From positions 218,125-282,124 of the forward strand of contig DIUY01000030.1 in assembly GCA_002422395.1 (NCBI GenBank): a stretch of DNA of 64,000 bases, written 5' to 3'. This DNA comes from Methylococcaceae bacterium UBA6146 (GTDB lineage Bacteria; Pseudomonadota; Gammaproteobacteria; Methylococcales; Methylomonadaceae). Of this stretch, positions 44,353 to 54,170 are shown piece after piece. Under the pieces are notes generated by a model. It worked only from the letters and a program-made list of their open reading frames with translations. It did no database searches and had not been told where the DNA came from. The stretch's first letter is position 1. Each line of letters begins with the position of its first letter. Both the position numbers and the translations under genes were made by a program.

Positions 44353-45714
44353 TTAACACCGGCGGTTGCCCAACAAGGAATCAATAACTTTAAGAAACTT
44401 GGGTATGTCCAAGGGTTTGGTCAGGTACTCAACAAAACCAGCTTCGCGCCCTTTTCTCAGGTCACTTTCCATGGCGTTGGCCGATATGGCCACAACGGGT
44501 ATGTTTTGTGTTGACGGGTCGGCCTGCAATTGCCGGAATATTTCAAAACCATCCATATCCGGCAAGTTGATGTCCAACAAAATCAGGTCGGGGAGATGGC
44601 TTCTGGCTATTTCTAAACCCAATCTGCCCAAATGGGCGTCCAGCAACTTTAAGTCGCTATATTTGGCGATGATTTTCTGCACCAAACGGAGGTTGGCTGG
44701 GTTGTCTTCCAGGTACAGCACAGTGTGGCAAGCGGAAGTTGAGCGGGGAAGAGCTTTATTTTCGGGATTTTCCTGCGGTTCCCGTTGCGTATTGTCGGCT
44801 TTAGGAAAACTGACCCAAAATAAGGAACCTTCACCGAGGCTACTTTCCACGCCAATTTCCCCAGCCATTGCTTCGGTCAGTTTTTTACTGATGGCAAGCC
44901 CTATGCCGGAGCCTTCAATGCCATCATAAGGCGAACCTAAGCGCTCAAAAGGCTGGAACAAATGGGGCAGTTTATGGGCGGGAATACCATCGCCCATATC
45001 CTGCACATTAATTTGGACTTTTTCATCGTAATGTTGGCAGCCAATTCTGATAATGCCTGCCTGACGGTTGTATTTAATGGCATTGGATAATAGGTTCAAC
45101 AAGATCTGCCGCATCCTGAAGCGATCCACCAAAATCGAGCAATCCCCATCTAAACCCAATTCGACTTGAATTTGCCGGCTATGGATTAACGGTTGCAGCA
45201 AGGCCACGGTTTCTTTGACTAACTCCCATACCTTGACCGGTTCTAGGATAAATTGAAATTGCCCGCTTTCAATGTGCGCCAAATCCAGCACCTCATTAAT
45301 CAGTTTTAGCAAATGTTTGCCGGCAATCACGATTTCGTTGACACTTTCAAGTTGGTCGGCAGCTAACGGATGCTTGGCGTCGGCCTCCAATAATTGTCCA
45401 AAGCCGATAATCGCATTCATTGGGGTGCGCAGCTCATGGCTCATCCTCGACAAGAATCGGGATTTTGCTTCATTGGCACGCTCGGCTTCTTCCTTGGCCA
45501 ATACCAGTGAAGATTCATGCCGCTTGCGCCCCGCGATGTCGTGGACGAATGAATAAAAAAACAACTCCCCACCTATTTGGTTAATCGTCACCTTCACCTC
45601 AACGTCAATCACCACGCTATCTTTACGCCGATAACGGGTGTCAAAACGCAGATGACCGTTTTCTTGTAATGATATTTTGGAGTCAAAAAACATGTTTTGT
45701 GGCTCAGCTATCAT
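44353..45714 (-). CDS. Truncated hybrid histidine kinase (partial PAS-HisKA-HATPase-receiver)
   Basis: A 453-residue protein. Residues 1-16 are encoded by repeat A4. Residues 17-70 are only the last third of a PAS/PAC domain (DTRYRRKDSVVIDVEVKV ... FVHDIAGRKRHE). The HisKA His93 (MSHELRTPMN), the HATPase motifs (NLLSNAIKYN, DMGDGIP, GSGIGLAISKKLTEAM) and a C-terminal receiver with Asp381 (LILLDINLPDMDGF) are intact. It lies 35 bases downstream of the 1277-residue kinase, whose C-terminal half it resembles. The missing front suggests a 5'-deleted paralogue that gained a new start. It may be active without its sensor, or be decaying. Confidence 0.8.
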   Translation of the reverse strand: MIAEPQNMFFDSKISLQENGHLRFDTRYRRKDSVVIDVEVKVTINQIGGELFFYSFVHDIAGRKRHESSLVLAKEEAERANEAKSRFLSRMSHELRTPMNAIIGFGQLLEADAKHPLAADQLESVNEIVIAGKHLLKLINEVLDLAHIESGQFQFILEPVKVWELVKETVALLQPLIHSRQIQVELGLDGDCSILVDRFRMRQILLNLLSNAIKYNRQAGIIRIGCQHYDEKVQINVQDMGDGIPAHKLPHLFQPFERLGSPYDGIEGSGIGLAISKKLTEAMAGEIGVESSLGEGSLFWVSFPKADNTQREPQENPENKALPRSTSACHTVLYLEDNPANLRLVQKIIAKYSDLKLLDAHLGRLGLEIARSHLPDLILLDINLPDMDGFEIFRQLQADPSTQNIPVVAISANAMESDLRKGREAGFVEYLTKPLDIPKFLKVIDSLLGNRRC

Positions 45715-45741
45715 TTAAACATTTAAATGTTTACCGCTGCC
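45667..45741 (+). repeat. MITE-like repeat, family A copy 4, providing the start of a kinase gene
   Basis: It matches A1 from AATGATATTTTGGA through the right end (TTTACCGCTGCC), with several substitutions. The left terminal repeat is missing: the sequence passes directly into PAS-domain coding DNA. On the minus strand it contains the ATG and first 16 codons of the 44353-45714 gene. Confidence 0.7.
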
Positions 45742-45749
45742 CGCGTTGT

Positions 45750-48700
45750 TTATTCAGGGTCAATTTTTAAATACACATCCAACAGTGCGAAAAAAGCCCG
45801 GGCGTCGATAGGTTTTTCCAAGTAACCGACAAATCCAGCTTCCCTTGCACGGGCATGGTCGAGAATACCCGCGATTGCTGATAACGCAATCACGGGAGGG
45901 ATGTTCGACAAGCCACTCTTTCGCAGTTGTTTAAGAAAAGCGAAACCATCCATTTGTGGCATATTGATGTCCACTAAAACCAGCTCGAACGGCATGGTTG
46001 ACAGCAAGTCCAAACCAACTCGTGTGGAGTGTGCCGTCATCAGGTGAATATCCGGCAGATGCCTGAGCAATTCGACCATATGTTTGAAATTGCCAATATT
46101 TTCATCGATATATAAGATAGTTGTGTAGTTGTCGGCTATCCGTGCTATGCGTGATTTGGTGCGCGAGCGCCGTTCCTGCGGCAATTCCAGCCAAAAGGTG
46201 CTGCCGACACCCTTTAGGCTATCGACACCAATAGCCCCGCCCATCAACTCGACAAGCTGCCGGGTAATGGCCAAACCGATGCCGGTGCCCTGTATGTTCA
46301 GGCCTTCAGCGCCTAGCCGGTTAAACGGCCTGAACAGCTCGCCGAGCCGCTCTTTCGGTATCCCCACTCCGGTGTCACTGACTTGGATGCGTATCAGCCC
46401 GGAACTAACCAAGCGGCAACCTAACTCCACCTTACCGCCCGGTCTGTTGTATTTAATGGCGTTGGACAGCAAGTTAAGCAAACACTGTTTCAGGCGCAAT
46501 GAATCCGCCCTTAGCAATATCGAAGAACAATCAGCAGAGACCATTATTTGTATGCCCCTAGCTTCAGCCATTGGCTTGACGAGTGCCAAACAAGCGTCGA
46601 TGACCTCACTTAAAACGACCGCTTCTATGGATAATTCGATATTGCCGCCCTCGATTTTTGCCAAGTCTAAAACTTCATCAATCAACTGCATCAAATGGCG
46701 GCCAGCCTTAAGAATTTCGCCCGCGCCCTCCCTATGTTCGTTTAGCAGCCTGACATCCATTTCCATTAACTGGGCAAACCCCAGCACCGCATTCATAGGG
46801 GTGCGCAATTCATGCGACATGCTGGAAAGGAACTTTGATTTCGCCAGATTGGCGCGTTCGGCTTCGTTCTTGGCGGCCAGCAATTGGGCTTCATGCCGCT
46901 TACGGCTGGAAATGTCACGCACCAGGCCGATAAACAACGTTGCGTTGTCCAACTGAATCTCGGAAATCGCCAAATCCATCGGAAACACGCCACCATCCTT
47001 ACGGCGGCCCGTCACTTCACGGCCTATGCCGATAATACGTTTGACGCCTGACTCAACATATCTTTTCAGGTAAGCGTCATGTTCACTGGCATAAGGCTCC
47101 GGCATCAACATCTTGACATTGTTGCCGACAATCTCATGGGGGGCATAGCCAAAAATCCGTTGGGCGGCGGGGTTGAACGATGACACGCCCCCCCGGCTGT
47201 CGATAGTGATGACCCCATCGACCACATTGTCCAAGATGGCTTGGGTATGCTTGGCGCTTTCCTTAGGGGCGCGTTCGGTGTTCTTACGGTAACTGATGTC
47301 ACTGACATAGCCATGCCAAAGGATAGAACCCTCTTCCTCCTGCTCTGGAGCGGCGTTGGCCAATAACCAGCGCACCGAACCATCGGCAAACCTGACCCGA
47401 AACTCATGCTCCCAGGTGGTCAAGCCACGCGCGGAAGCTTTGATGGAAAGCAATATCCCACGGCGGTCAAGCGGATGAAAAATAGGCATCAATTTGGCCA
47501 CATTTTCACGGGCTTCTTCAGCGCTTAGCCGGAACAATCCGGCAATCGCATCGCTGGCGTAGGGTAAGCAAAAATTTCCGGCGGTGGTCAAGCGTAATTG
47601 GAACACCACGCCGGGCACCCGGCTGGCGATTTTTTGCAGGCGCTCCAATACCTCTTGGCGACTGGCCTCGGCTTCTTTTTGGCGGGTCACATCCTCGGTG
47701 AGGCCGATAAAATGGCTAAGCTTGCCCAGGCTATCATGCACAGGGGCAACCCGCATTTTGTTCCAAAACAAGCCGCCATCTTTGCGGTAATTGCGCAGCA
47801 AAGCTTCCCCCGCCCTGCCCTCGCGCAAGGCGGCGCGGATTTCCGCAAGTTCGGGTTGGTCAGTGTCGTTAGCCAATAAAAAACGGGCATTGTGGCCAAG
47901 CGCCTCTTGGCGGCTATACCCAGTGATGCGCTCAAAAGCGGGATTGACATAAACCAACGGCAATTTAGGGTCAGTGGCGTCAGCAATGCTGATGCTGCCA
48001 GAACTGGCTTCGACGGCCCGGCTAAGGATATTGAGGCGGATTTCATGTTCTTTTATCTTAGTGATGTCAGTACGGATGGAAATGTACTGGTAGGGTATGC
48101 CCTGATTGTCCAAAAAGGGCACAATACTGGATTTTACCCAATACAAACTACCATTTTTCCGGCGGTTGCAGATTTCGCCCTGCCAAATTTTGCCACGGCT
48201 GATCGTCAGCCAGATGCCAGTGAAAAAACCTTGCGAATGTTCATCCGATTTCAGGATGCGATGGTTCTGGCCAAGCAGTTCGCTACGGCTATAGCCACTG
48301 ACCTCACAAAATTTTTCATTGACATAAACGATTCTGCCTTCCTTGTCGGTGATACTGACTATGGCATGATAATTGACTGCCTGATACTGTCGCCTGCATT
48401 CATAAAGCATCAGCCGGTGGTCTTCGGCTCTCTTAGTGGTTTGCCGAAAATGCCAGGCATAGTTTGCCAGTTTGGTGAGCAAGGTCTGTGGCTTAACCGT
48501 TTTTGCAAAAAAATGGTCACGCCCGTAGTCCGATACCGGCAACGTCCAGCCTATCCCCCACTCTTCCAACAAATATACGATAGGCAGTTGCCGGCACATT
48601 TCATCTTCACGCAAGATAGCCGCCAACTCAGTCCCGGAACAGGCTTCCATGTTCATGGACAACATCAGCAAGTCAACGGGGGAACGTGACAAAATCGCCG

Positions 48701-49583
48701 CTGTTTGGAACGGTTCATCAAGCGCTTCGACTTTCCACCCGGCCTGCTCCAATAGTGCGGCTCGCGCCGCCAATTGCCGCTGATTGTCGTCGACCAACAA
48801 GATCCGATAAGGCGGGTCAGGGAACGGGGAGGCGACATCAGCGAGCTTATCCAGTATCTCGTCCGCCTCCAGGGGGTAAGCCAGACAACTGGCGGCACCG
48901 AACCGGTAAGCGGCCAGCTTGGCCGCCATATCGGCACTCTCCAGCAAAGACACCAAAGGCAAGCCCTGTAGGCACAAGCTTTTTAGTTCCAAGGCCGTGG
49001 CTTCGGTAAGGTGGCCGTTTTGCAAACAGGCCATGTCCATCAGCACTGCCGCTGGCCGCTCCTGCCCCAAACAAGCCTCCTTGACCGCTTTGTCCTCGTC
49101 TAACAAGTCAACGACAAAACCGGCCTGAACCAAGGCGGGAACAATCAGGGCAACCAGTTGCCGATTCTTTTTTGCAACCAACCACAATTTGCGCCCTTGG
49201 CCTATCGGGGAAAACAGTGTCCATTCGGTGCTTAATTTATCCACCTGCACCCGCAACTTTTTTAACACCTGGTGTAAAGGGAACAGGTCAAGGTCATGGG
49301 CATTTTGGTTGCCCTGCGGACAGCTGGCTTCAAACACCTGCTTCAACTCATGGACAAGCAGGCTTATAGCTGGCAAATGGTGTATATCTGCCACCTCAAT
49401 CAACTGGTTGATCATAATGCGCAACGACTCTATTGCCTTCGGGCCACCGTCGGCGAGTTCTTCAATATGGGTTTCCAACAACACTAACCGGCACGGCATG
49501 CTTCTGACAAAATTATCCCGTAACCGGTGCAGGGCCGTTTGGAAATCGTGTTCAATAATCGGTTCTTTCAGTAATGAAGCCAT
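45750..49583 (-). CDS. Hybrid histidine kinase with FixL-type and LOV-like PAS domains
   Basis: A 1277-residue soluble protein. Residues 1-120 are helical and unassigned; 130-250 is a degenerate receiver. A second receiver (258-375) has Ser309 in place of the acceptor Asp. PAS-1 (about 395-510) is Aer-like. PAS-2 (515-635) is LOV-like but has Ala566 (GHNARFLL) instead of the photoactive Cys. PAS-3 spans 645-765. PAS-4 (778-895) is FixL-like, keeping counterparts of the haem ligand (His835) and of Arg206, Ile215 and Arg220 of Bradyrhizobium FixL (Arg841, Ile850, Arg855). HisKA His924, the HATPase motifs and the C-terminal receiver Asp1205 are intact. Predicted oxygen-responsive kinase. Confidence 0.9.
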   Translation of the reverse strand: MASLLKEPIIEHDFQTALHRLRDNFVRSMPCRLVLLETHIEELADGGPKAIESLRIMINQLIEVADIHHLPAISLLVHELKQVFEASCPQGNQNAHDLDLFPLHQVLKKLRVQVDKLSTEWTLFSPIGQGRKLWLVAKKNRQLVALIVPALVQAGFVVDLLDEDKAVKEACLGQERPAAVLMDMACLQNGHLTEATALELKSLCLQGLPLVSLLESADMAAKLAAYRFGAASCLAYPLEADEILDKLADVASPFPDPPYRILLVDDNQRQLAARAALLEQAGWKVEALDEPFQTAAILSRSPVDLLMLSMNMEACSGTELAAILREDEMCRQLPIVYLLEEWGIGWTLPVSDYGRDHFFAKTVKPQTLLTKLANYAWHFRQTTKRAEDHRLMLYECRRQYQAVNYHAIVSITDKEGRIVYVNEKFCEVSGYSRSELLGQNHRILKSDEHSQGFFTGIWLTISRGKIWQGEICNRRKNGSLYWVKSSIVPFLDNQGIPYQYISIRTDITKIKEHEIRLNILSRAVEASSGSISIADATDPKLPLVYVNPAFERITGYSRQEALGHNARFLLANDTDQPELAEIRAALREGRAGEALLRNYRKDGGLFWNKMRVAPVHDSLGKLSHFIGLTEDVTRQKEAEASRQEVLERLQKIASRVPGVVFQLRLTTAGNFCLPYASDAIAGLFRLSAEEARENVAKLMPIFHPLDRRGILLSIKASARGLTTWEHEFRVRFADGSVRWLLANAAPEQEEEGSILWHGYVSDISYRKNTERAPKESAKHTQAILDNVVDGVITIDSRGGVSSFNPAAQRIFGYAPHEIVGNNVKMLMPEPYASEHDAYLKRYVESGVKRIIGIGREVTGRRKDGGVFPMDLAISEIQLDNATLFIGLVRDISSRKRHEAQLLAAKNEAERANLAKSKFLSSMSHELRTPMNAVLGFAQLMEMDVRLLNEHREGAGEILKAGRHLMQLIDEVLDLAKIEGGNIELSIEAVVLSEVIDACLALVKPMAEARGIQIMVSADCSSILLRADSLRLKQCLLNLLSNAIKYNRPGGKVELGCRLVSSGLIRIQVSDTGVGIPKERLGELFRPFNRLGAEGLNIQGTGIGLAITRQLVELMGGAIGVDSLKGVGSTFWLELPQERRSRTKSRIARIADNYTTILYIDENIGNFKHMVELLRHLPDIHLMTAHSTRVGLDLLSTMPFELVLVDINMPQMDGFAFLKQLRKSGLSNIPPVIALSAIAGILDHARAREAGFVGYLEKPIDARAFFALLDVYLKIDPE

Positions 49584-49689
49584 TTTCTTGTAATCGTTAT
49601 TTGCTAATAAATGTCTGGAACAACCAATTTTGGCAGGCTTTATTGGTGCGGTATCACTATTCCTGATTAGTAAGATACTTCAGCTAAAG

Positions 49690-49830
49690 CTCAGAATACG
49701 TCGTTCCGGCAGGGAGAGCGTAGCGAGGGTTGGCCGGAACCCAAAAGCCATGGAAGGCTTACAATAATTACATCCATGTAATCTGGATACCGGCAGTCCA
49801 TGCCGGTATGACGTTGTTGCTGAAGCACCT
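49690..49830. repeat. REP-like palindromes between two signalling genes
   Basis: Two adjacent imperfect palindromes of the common gammaproteobacterial type: GTTCCGGC ... GCCGGAAC near 49703-49739, and ATACCGGCA ... TGCCGGTAT near 49791-49809. A related hairpin (CGTCATTCCGGCA) lies inside repeat C2. They occupy the 261-base gap between the 1277- and 1441-residue proteins; the rest of that gap shows nothing else. Confidence 0.6.
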
Positions 49831-49844
49831 TTATAATCAGGTCA

Positions 49845-52800
49845 CTATTTGGCTGAATCAGCCTGCAACCAAGCAATAAGCTCATCAACAGGCATGGCTT
49901 TGGCTATCAGCCAGCCCTGCACAAAATCACAGCCTACGCCCCTGACCAAATCCAAGTCTTCTTGGGTCTCCACCCCTTCCGCGACGGTGACAAGGTTAAG
50001 TTTGGCCGCCATCCCGACGCTGGCAGAAAGTATCGTGCGAGCCGTGGCATTATCAGCGGCGCCTTTGACAAAGGCGCGGTCCAGTTTAAGTTCGTTAAAT
50101 GGAATACGCTGCAATTGCTCTAGCGATGAATAGCCGGTACCAAAATCATCAATTGATAACTTGAAGCCCTTAAGCCGCAAACGGGTCATAATATCCAAGG
50201 TTTTGGTCAGGTCGTCCATAACCCCTGTTTCAGTAACCTCAAGGATCACGTTGCCAACTTTTAGCCCGGTTGTCTCGGTGCTGGCTTGGATAAAATCCGG
50301 CAGGTTCACATCCGACATCCAAGCCGCCGACAAATTAACGGAAATATCCAACGGAAAGCCCGCATCAACAAGACGGCGGCCACCGATAAACGCTTTGACC
50401 AATAAAACTTCCGACAATGCCCCCACCAAACCGCAGTGTTCTGCCGCCAAAATAAAGGCTTCAGCCGGCACAGCGGCCCCTTGCCGCCGCCAACGCGCCA
50501 AGGCCTCAACCCCAACTGGTTTGAGGGTAAAGGCATCGACCTTCGGTTGGAAGAAAACATCAAATTCATCATTGTTTAAGCCATCCAAAATATCTTCAGT
50601 CTTGATCGCCTTTGCCGTGGCTTTTTTGACGGTATTGACCTGTCTGTGGGAAGCGTCATTCAATAAAGCCAAGAAATCATCGCGGACTAACGGTTTGCCC
50701 AAACTACCCACCAAATGCAAACCTTGCAAGCAGGCTAATTCAACTGCGGACTGCATCAACCGCGCATCAACCCCGCTCACCAAAATGATATTGCCTTGGT
50801 AGCCTATCTCGCTCATACGCCGCAAAAACTCAATGCCATCCATCTCCGGCATATTCAAATCACAAAGCAGCAAATTGACGCGCTGCCCGTGTGCTTCCAG
50901 CTCTTTTAAGCCTGCCATGCCACTGTCGGCCACCAGCACCTCAGTTACCCCTAACGCGGTCAGCAACAAGGATGTTTGCCGTCGGACCACCGCATCATCG
51001 TCAACCACCAACACGCAATTGGGCAATTCTAAACAGGGCTTAGTGTTTTGTAAGGCGGGCAGGCTATTTTTAACAATGGCTTCTTCAACATCAGTGAGCG
51101 CGTGTTCAAGCTCCCGAAGCAAGGCCGCCGCATGGCCGACTGCCCCTTGCTTGGCAACAATTTCCAACTCTTTGGCCAATTCGGCAAAACGCAACGCCCC
51201 TATGGCCTGTGAGGAAGACTTCAGCTTGTGCATGGACAAAGCAAGCCCCGCCATGTCTTGGGCCAAAAGATCCCGACGGCATAAAACCAACTCGGCTTGG
51301 GCGGAACTGGTGAACAAGTCAACCAAGCTTTGGATTTGTCGGGCATCCAAACCACCCGTTATCTTAAGTAAATAATCGGTGTCCAAAACATGCTTGCCGT
51401 AAGGGGACTGTGCTAGCTTGCTTGGGAAGACCGATAATGGGGGCTTTGATGCCGCCACTGCCTGTTCGGGCAACCATTGCTGTAGCTTTTGCCGCAGGTA
51501 ATTCAAATCAATAGGTTTGGGCAAGGTGTCGTCCATACCGGCGTTCAAGCAAGCCTCGAGTTCCTCCGGGTAAGTGAATGCGGTAATGGCGATCATAGGC
51601 ATGTGGGCCTCTGTGCCTTGTTCTGCTGCACGGATTGAGCGGGCAAGTTGCATCCCATCCATACGGGGCATACTGATGTCGCTTAAGATAAGGTCGTAGC
51701 CGCCTTTTTTCCATTCGACCAAGGCTTCCGAGCCGTCTGCAACAATAACGGCATCAATGCCCAACACACCCAGCTGCATTTTGAGTAAGGTTTGGTTGGT
51801 GGGGTTATCTTCGGCGACTAAGATGCGGTACGCTTGTTTTTGTTGTTCTGACTCGCCATCAGTTGGGGCGATCAATGCGGCGGAATCTTTAATTTCCAGA
51901 GGATTTTCTTCGTGCGCCCTAGCCAGCTTGTCAATCAATTGGTTAAACCGGTCGCTGGATTTGATGATTTCTTGGGCGCATTCAAGAACATCGGCAGCCA
52001 GGTTTGTTTGCATCGACAGAAGCTGCGCCTCGCCTAAGAAGCCATTTAACGAGGTACGCAGTTCATAGCTGACACTGGCGACAAGTTCGCTCTGCCTAGC
52101 CCGGTTCTTTTCGGCTTTTTCCAAAAATTCGGCAAGGTCGTCAACCGCTTGTTGTTGGCGATCATTTTTCCCGGCGGTTTCAATCAAATTGGCGCAAGTT
52201 TCGGTAAAAGGCGCCAAAAACTCCACGGATCCGGCGTCATAGCCATCCTGCTTATTGGCCAAACCCAGCATCCCTAGCAGGCAGTCCCCAGAATAAATCG
52301 GCATTCCCATAAACGCGGTCAGCGGCGGATGCCCTGTTGGCAAACCACGGCTACGGGGATCATTTTGCGGGTCATTGCTGATCAGCGGGCGGCCCGCAAG
52401 GATGACAGCGCCATACAGGCTGTCCAGAGATTTAAACCCTGCTCCGGTCGCCTGCATTTTCTGATACATGGCGCGGCTGGTTTCATCCCAGCTTATGTCG
52501 GTGACTGCCTTGATGCTAAGGTAAGGGTGGCCAATGGGCTCATACAACACCTCTGCGACAAACCCAAACGCACTTTCAGTCAGCAGCAACACGCCGTCCA
52601 ACAAACGGTTAACCGCGTTGCCCAAGTTACGGTCAACATTGAATTGTTGCAGGGTCTCCCGCAATAAATTCAATAACCGCTGTTGCCGCCGCTCTTCGGC
52701 ATGCAGCTGTTTTTGCTGTGTCACATCGGTACGGACAGAAAAATACTGTTTTGGCTTTCCGTGCCCATCCATAATCGGCGCAATAGTGGATTGCACCCAA

Positions 52801-54170
52801 TAAGGCTTGCCGTCTTTGCTGCGGTTTTGGATTTCACCTTGCCAAGTCTTGCCGGCGCTAATGGTCTTCCACATCTCAACAAAAAATGCGTGCGGATGGT
52901 GGCCGGATTTGACAATGCGGTGATTATGGCCAATCAATTCTTCTTTACTATAACCGCTTATGTCACAAAACTTTTGGTTGACATCAATAATGGTGCCATG
53001 GGCTGAAGCAATGGAAACAATCGAATGTGCATCCAAGGTGCTGCGCAACCATTTTTGCTGCGCTTGGACGGCTTGCCATCCCTTCGCCCTGCCCTGCAAC
53101 AACCGATGTTGACGGGATTTTGCTATGACTAGGGACAATAATTCATAACCTTGCACGGGTTCCGACAAATAACAGCTTCCAGTGGCCAAATAATGGCGTC
53201 TGATTTCATCGGGGCAATCAGGGCCTAGCCAATAAATCACCGGCAGTTGCACACTGTCCATTTTCAATCGGCATAACGCCAAAAAACCAGGGCTTTGGCA
53301 CAACGCCAGTGAAGCGTCCAGTATCAGCGCATCGGGGGGGAAAGTTGCCAGAAGATGGGGCATCTGCAACGGTTCAGACTGAGTTACAACCTCAATACCG
53401 GCGTCATGCAAGACACTCAGGCCAAGCGCCAGCTTTTGGCGGTCAGCACTGAGCAAGAGCACACGATAAGGTGCTTGCGGCATCCAAGCAACGCCTGCCA
53501 ATTCCGACAGCAGCTTTGAAGCATCAACGGGGGGTTCAAAAAATAGGCGGACACCCAGCCCGCTGACAAAAACTGGGTCATGGCTGCCCAGACTATCCAG
53601 CATACCGACCAGTATCGGCATCACCTCTTGCCCTGTGCTTTGCTTGAGCTGCCCTAAAAGCCATTGCCCATGTTGGGTGAGCCAGCTTGATCCCGCCACT
53701 AGCACGAGCTGTTCTTGGCAAAGGTAGCCCTCAGAAAAATCGCCATCGGATTTGTGTTCAACTATAAACCCCAAGCTTTGAAGGGTTCGGCTGAGCCGGA
53801 TTGTCTCCGCAGACTGGTCACCAAGGAGGCAGAAAACCCAAGCCCCCGGTTGGGGGGGCAAGTTTTTGGCATCGACTTGCCCTGACAACGGCCCTTCACG
53901 CAATAGGGCTGCCAGATTATGTGCGGACTGCAAGGCCGAGGCCAACCGTTCGGGCGCGGGCGCGTCTTGGAAGAAATCAGCCAAGACCGAAACCAACGCC
54001 TTGGCCCGGCTCGAAACCTCAAACCAATCCGTACCCTCAGACTTGTCAATAACATTTGCCAAGGACTTAGCCAAATGGGTGGCTATCACTCTATCCCAAC
54101 CGGCATTTTTAAGCCGGCCAGTGTGCTTGCTTATGTCTGCTGCAAGTTGTTCTAAAGCCGCAGTATTCAT
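49845..54170 (-). CDS. Multi-domain phosphorelay protein with EAL c-di-GMP phosphodiesterase
   Basis: A 1441-residue soluble protein. Residues 1-100 are helical. Degenerate receivers lie at about 108-225 and 233-350 (Asp285 in the second). Then come an Aer-like PAS (375-485), a GAF (500-665), a HisKA-like helix pair with SYELRTSLNG, where Tyr702 replaces the acceptor His, and no HATPase domain. Next are a receiver (Asp831), an HPt domain (LSMHKLKSSS, His981), a receiver (Asp1104) and an EAL domain (1190-1435). The EAL domain keeps VEALARW, NLS, EVTET, DDFGTGYSS, KLD and EGVE, so c-di-GMP hydrolysis is likely. It cannot phosphorylate itself; the neighbouring kinases are candidate donors. Confidence 0.9.
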   Translation of the reverse strand: MNTAALEQLAADISKHTGRLKNAGWDRVIATHLAKSLANVIDKSEGTDWFEVSSRAKALVSVLADFFQDAPAPERLASALQSAHNLAALLREGPLSGQVDAKNLPPQPGAWVFCLLGDQSAETIRLSRTLQSLGFIVEHKSDGDFSEGYLCQEQLVLVAGSSWLTQHGQWLLGQLKQSTGQEVMPILVGMLDSLGSHDPVFVSGLGVRLFFEPPVDASKLLSELAGVAWMPQAPYRVLLLSADRQKLALGLSVLHDAGIEVVTQSEPLQMPHLLATFPPDALILDASLALCQSPGFLALCRLKMDSVQLPVIYWLGPDCPDEIRRHYLATGSCYLSEPVQGYELLSLVIAKSRQHRLLQGRAKGWQAVQAQQKWLRSTLDAHSIVSIASAHGTIIDVNQKFCDISGYSKEELIGHNHRIVKSGHHPHAFFVEMWKTISAGKTWQGEIQNRSKDGKPYWVQSTIAPIMDGHGKPKQYFSVRTDVTQQKQLHAEERRQQRLLNLLRETLQQFNVDRNLGNAVNRLLDGVLLLTESAFGFVAEVLYEPIGHPYLSIKAVTDISWDETSRAMYQKMQATGAGFKSLDSLYGAVILAGRPLISNDPQNDPRSRGLPTGHPPLTAFMGMPIYSGDCLLGMLGLANKQDGYDAGSVEFLAPFTETCANLIETAGKNDRQQQAVDDLAEFLEKAEKNRARQSELVASVSYELRTSLNGFLGEAQLLSMQTNLAADVLECAQEIIKSSDRFNQLIDKLARAHEENPLEIKDSAALIAPTDGESEQQKQAYRILVAEDNPTNQTLLKMQLGVLGIDAVIVADGSEALVEWKKGGYDLILSDISMPRMDGMQLARSIRAAEQGTEAHMPMIAITAFTYPEELEACLNAGMDDTLPKPIDLNYLRQKLQQWLPEQAVAASKPPLSVFPSKLAQSPYGKHVLDTDYLLKITGGLDARQIQSLVDLFTSSAQAELVLCRRDLLAQDMAGLALSMHKLKSSSQAIGALRFAELAKELEIVAKQGAVGHAAALLRELEHALTDVEEAIVKNSLPALQNTKPCLELPNCVLVVDDDAVVRRQTSLLLTALGVTEVLVADSGMAGLKELEAHGQRVNLLLCDLNMPEMDGIEFLRRMSEIGYQGNIILVSGVDARLMQSAVELACLQGLHLVGSLGKPLVRDDFLALLNDASHRQVNTVKKATAKAIKTEDILDGLNNDEFDVFFQPKVDAFTLKPVGVEALARWRRQGAAVPAEAFILAAEHCGLVGALSEVLLVKAFIGGRRLVDAGFPLDISVNLSAAWMSDVNLPDFIQASTETTGLKVGNVILEVTETGVMDDLTKTLDIMTRLRLKGFKLSIDDFGTGYSSLEQLQRIPFNELKLDRAFVKGAADNATARTILSASVGMAAKLNLVTVAEGVETQEDLDLVRGVGCDFVQGWLIAKAMPVDELIAWLQADSAK

